This document shows, one piece after another, positions 52,201 through 57,203 of a stretch of 64,000 nucleotides of DNA; the first letter of the stretch is position 1, and each line of letters starts with the position of its first letter. The notes below the pieces were generated by a model that was given only the letters and a program-made list of their open reading frames with translations, searched no databases and had not been told where the DNA came from. This DNA is from Tethya wilhelma (taxonomy: Eukaryota > Porifera > Demospongiae > Tethyida > Tethyidae), in NCBI GenBank assembly GCA_964030475.1, contig CAXIPT010000010.1:316177-380176 (forward strand). The letters run 5' to 3'. A program made the translations under genes and the position numbers.

Positions 52201-55200
52201 CCTGAGTAGATACTAGCTGCTCCGCCAGCTCCAATCACACTGTTGTCCTTGAATGTGCTAATGTATATCTCAATGTATTTAGCTGAACCGGCATGAAGTG
52301 CTCCTCCAGTACTATTTCTCTCTGTCACTTTGTTACCAAGGAATGTGCTATTGTAAATTATACTATAACTATTGTCTGTTTTAACTGCTCCACCTCCTAA
52401 AGTTGCCAAGTTACTGCTGAATGTACTATTAGTGATATCAACAAACAGGCTGTCAATATACAGAGCCCCACCATATCCATCAGGGCTAGTCAGAGTGTTT
52501 CTACTGAATGTACTGTTCACTATGCTGACTTTAGTACTATATTTACTGTAGAGTGCACCACCTTTTCTAGCTGCTCTGTTGTTGTCGAATGTAGAGTTTA
52601 TAATGGACAATTGTCCACAGTAAATCAGACTAACTCCTCCTCCAACTGTATATTTTTCTCCTAAGTAAATAATCTGTTTACCAGTATTAGAAGAGAAAGT
52701 ACTTTTAGTGATATCAACTGTGGATACTTGGTTTAGACCCAGTCCAGTTCCATTTCGTCCTTCACCTTGAAAACTACAATCCTCCAATGTAAACTTCTCA
52801 ACCCTGGTGACTTCATTATTCATACACCCAAAGAGTGCAAATCCTCTCATGCTAACACTGTCTATGTTTTCAAGTGTAATCCTGGCCGACTGATAACAGG
52901 TGATTGATGTCTGAGAGTGGGAGGTTGTGTTTGATTCAATAGATAAGAATGTGATATTAGTGATGTTGAGCTCCACATGAAGGCTATGGCTCCCTGGTAG
53001 CAGGACTAGGGTGGTGTTGGAAGCAAAGTAGTCCCTCGGTTTGGTAGTGTACTGGGAGAGAGTGAAGCATGGTGCACCAGATTTTACTGGACATGGCATG
53101 TCTGTTGTATGTGTAACATAGTAGGTCTCAGCAGTTGCTAGCACCAGTAGAGCCAAGACTATGGCACCTCTGATAAAGAGTTCTGCCATGAGTGAAATTC
53201 TGATTGATCAGTTGTCGTATGCCAAGTTTTATATATCTAAGGAATTAAAGAGAAATAAAAAAGTAATTCTTTTCTTTTCTCTTTGTGCCCCTAGCTACAC
53301 ACAAACAATAGTCATGTTCCTAGACTCATCACATGTTTGACTCTTAATATTGTTCTGCATGTCATGTACTAAATCCTCCACTAACTTAATTCATGTGAGA
53401 AAGATTTAGCATTGAGTTGTGGCAATAATGCTGTGGAATCTTGTATAGTATTGGGCAATGATATGTAGAAATGTATTTCAACATGTATTATAATGCTGTA
53501 CAGATGCACACATGATATTGTAATATGAAATACTTACTCTTGTTTGTAATTCTCCGTTCTCCTGTTGCTTCTAAGTACGAAAAATGTTGGACTTGCTGCT
53601 CAGAATTAAAAGTACCGCTAATGTTACAATTTATGTGCTCTCTTTCCTTTTTATACAATACCCTCTGTTTGTGTGTGTTCTGTTGCTATTCTTCCGCTCA
53701 TCAGTATAAGGCAATGATGTGTGAGACACATGCTCTGAGCCAGAGTATAGTTACCACCTGTTATGTATTGTCCATTCTTTGATGATGCTTTATTATTGTA
53801 ATGAGATAAAACTTTTCTATAACTCTGCATAACAAAGCTAGCAGCTTTAAAGTTTGTTACGTAAAGCACTATAACAAAATCATGCATTGCCTTTAAAATT
53901 TGTCGCTTTTTATGCACTTGAACAAAACCAACGCATAAGCTGCTGAGTGTATGCACTAGCTGTTTATAATCCATTCCCTTATAAACAAATCACTTGTTCC
54001 CAACATAGCACTGTAAGTTAATTGACACCATAGTTTATGGCATTGCTGCATGCATGGGTAATTTATTACCATTGCTGCTATGCTCGTTATGCATGGTATA
54101 TAGCCAGGCTGGTACTATTAGCTGTAATATATGGTCAAGACTTCAGCTAACTATGGGTATCCAACCACAATGAATGTATACTACTTGTTGAAGGTGATTG
54201 TAACTGTTTTGTGGTCTTAATTGTTTTGATTACCGTATAGTGGGAAATTTTCGTGGGGGATAATTTTTGCGTTTTCATCTTGAATAGAAATTCGCAGGGA
54301 AAATTTTCGTGGATTGCGTCTCAACTATACGTGACGACCACATACCTTACAAATTTCGTGGGGGAAAATTTTCGCGGAAAGCTGCCAAACCGCGAAATTC
54401 GCAAAAATTTTCCCCCACGAAAATTTCACGCTATACGGTATTATATAGTCTCCTGTTTGTTTCAAAATTGGTAGGGAATATTGTGTTTAAGATTTCCTGG
54501 GATTTCCATGAAGAATCGGGTGAAATTCCTGTCAAGATACATAATAATATCGTACATAGCAGGAAAGTTTCCCTATCAAAACCTAAAATTAGTGCGCATA
54601 TGCATGGAGCTCTGAAGTAGGTTTGGGGCTGATTTCTACAGAATAATCACACAGGTACATCCATCACAGTTTTCTGTATATCCATCGTACATTTAAAGAA
54701 GCATTGATTTTTACATACGGTTACAGTTTCCATGGGTATTTATATTACTTTCATGCTTCATAGTATTAAATTTGCAAATTAATATTCCTTGTGACTTAGT
54801 CAGCAAAGCTACTACCACATTCACTATTTTCTATGTACGTGTCCATCGAATGCATTTAGCCTTTATAAATGCCCATTTTAGTAGGCAAGACTCAATAACT
54901 AGTCTACAAATTCTACATCCATCACACAAAAATTGCCCAATTGTATAATGCAGCTTCTTCTGAGTTCACATGCAGGCTTATGACTTTGGAATTCTTCTTC
55001 GTAAAATGCGGAGTAAAAATTGGATTCCAAATGTATGTAATAGTATGGCAAAGATAGTGTGGTTGATTAGTTCCTAAATTTACTGTTCGATGTGGTCTCT
55101 TTTCACTTCCTTACTTCCAGTTTTGTGTTTATAAATGGAAACAGAGGGATGCATATTCATGCAAAGTTTATTATGTTAGTTATGCACATGTGATACCAAG

Positions 55201-57127
55201 AAGAGACAGCCATTGCATGATCACTGATTTTGTGCTTGAGAAATAATATTCATTATCTACCAGTNAAGGCAAACCAGACATTGTCTTTTCTATGAAGAGA
55301 TCTGTTGTCAATAGAGCAGTTAGAAATGTACTCATTATATAGTATGGGGTCACATTCACAGCGTAAATTTTGGTCCACAAACCCAATTGGGCATGGTTCA
55401 ATGTTCACTCTGAAACTAGTAGTGGATATTCCAGCACGCATACATGGACCATCAGCGTATAGCTTAAGCTCCTCAGAGTTGTGTGGAGAGAATATGTTAT
55501 AGGTCAACTCTGTACAAGTTCCATCTTCACTAGTTTGTTGAATAGACTGTCCCTCACCAAGCTTAGCTTGTAGTGACACAGAGGCTTGTATGGTAGTGCT
55601 TGGTAGTGTGTTGTTGATATGGTCCACTGCAACAAGTAATACTTTAAATGTTTGACCTTTTCTTACTTGTTTCGGCTGAGGATAGTAGCTGCAGTCTGAA
55701 TTGTCGTTTCTACAGAAACAAATGCGAACTGGATCAGATGATATTGTTTTAGTTGTACTGAAATCTTTTGCTTCAAGATTTGTGATTTTTGCTAGATAGG
55801 ATGTACCACTCAATGAAGCGTTGGTTGCTTTTGTTTGAAGTATTTCTGTAAATGGACTCACTCCACACCTATCCAGTAGTCCGCCAAAGATGGCATCTCC
55901 AGCCACGCTGGCAGAGTTGTTAGTAAAATAGGTATTTTTTATGAGTATATCTGATACACTATAAATCTGAAAACCTTGTTTTAATGAATACAGTCCAAGA
56001 GTTTGAATAAAGCATTCATTCGAAGTTGTTGTCCGGTTATTGACATAGTTGCTGTAGCATGTAGCAGAGCTAGTACTATCATCAATGTACACAGCTCCTC
56101 CATACTTTGCAATGTTTTTTCTCAGTACAATTGTTGGTGATTTAGCATGCAAATACTCTCCTGTATCACCAGCATGCAAATAGCACGACTGATCTCTACA
56201 TTGCGGACTACTCTTTAGTAAATATATCTTAGCTCCACTCTCTAAACACATTCCTCCTCCTGTGCCAGCATTGTTTTCATCAATTGTTGTATTCGAATTA
56301 TCATGTGATCTGATTGTTGAACTAATGGCATGAATACCTCCACCTCTTGCAGTTGCACTGTTTCTAGAAATAGTAATTATTTCCCTGAAATTGAGTTCAC
56401 TCTGATAAGCATAGATGCCCCCTCCTGACACTACAGCCATATTGTCAGAAACACTGACATTTCCGAACATGTAGAGCTTACTTTCTATGGCTGCAATGGC
56501 CCCACCTTGTAAAGCTCTATTGTACATAAGATGGACTCGTCCTTGAAAGGCTAGCTCACTTTGAAAGCTAGTCACTGCTCCTCCTCCTTGTGATGAGTTG
56601 GAATAATGTGAATTGTGTGTAATATTTGTAACTCCTTTAAAGGTTGCATTGGAAGAATAAAGAAGCAGTGATCCAAGGTTATTTGNACGATTCATTCGAA
56701 GGAAAGACTACAGCTAATTACCCCTTCATCATGGGGTTCACTGTAGCCACTCCTGGACTAAGCTAAAAACAATTAAAGTGATAATGAATCTACTAGTGCT
56801 GAAATAATTCCATTAACTTAATATTAATATACTGAGCAGAAATTTTAGCTATAGCTATGTTATTAGATAATAGACTGAGTTGGCTCAAAAATAGTTAGTT
56901 TACTCTCAGCCTTGTTAATAGGTATTATTAGCTTTATATTAAGTTTAAGTATTACAGTTAAATGTGTACATTGAGGTCATTTAAAATTAATTTGTTGCCG
57001 CACTTCTCATTGCCCTGGACAGCTAGAGAGGCAGTCGCTGAGAGGGGCTCCATGCACTATTATTGCTGAACTGAATCGATTATAATATAATTTTATTATA
57101 ATAATATGTTACAGTAGCTGTGTGTGT

Positions 57128-57203
<76 letters not shown>

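Noticed and set aside
56688..56766. A 25-codon open + strand segment right after a contig join (reads [10 protein letters not shown] and ends in a stop)
   Set aside because: Considered as a missing dynein exon, but it does not resemble the dynein C-terminal domain and ends in a stop well before exon 30.
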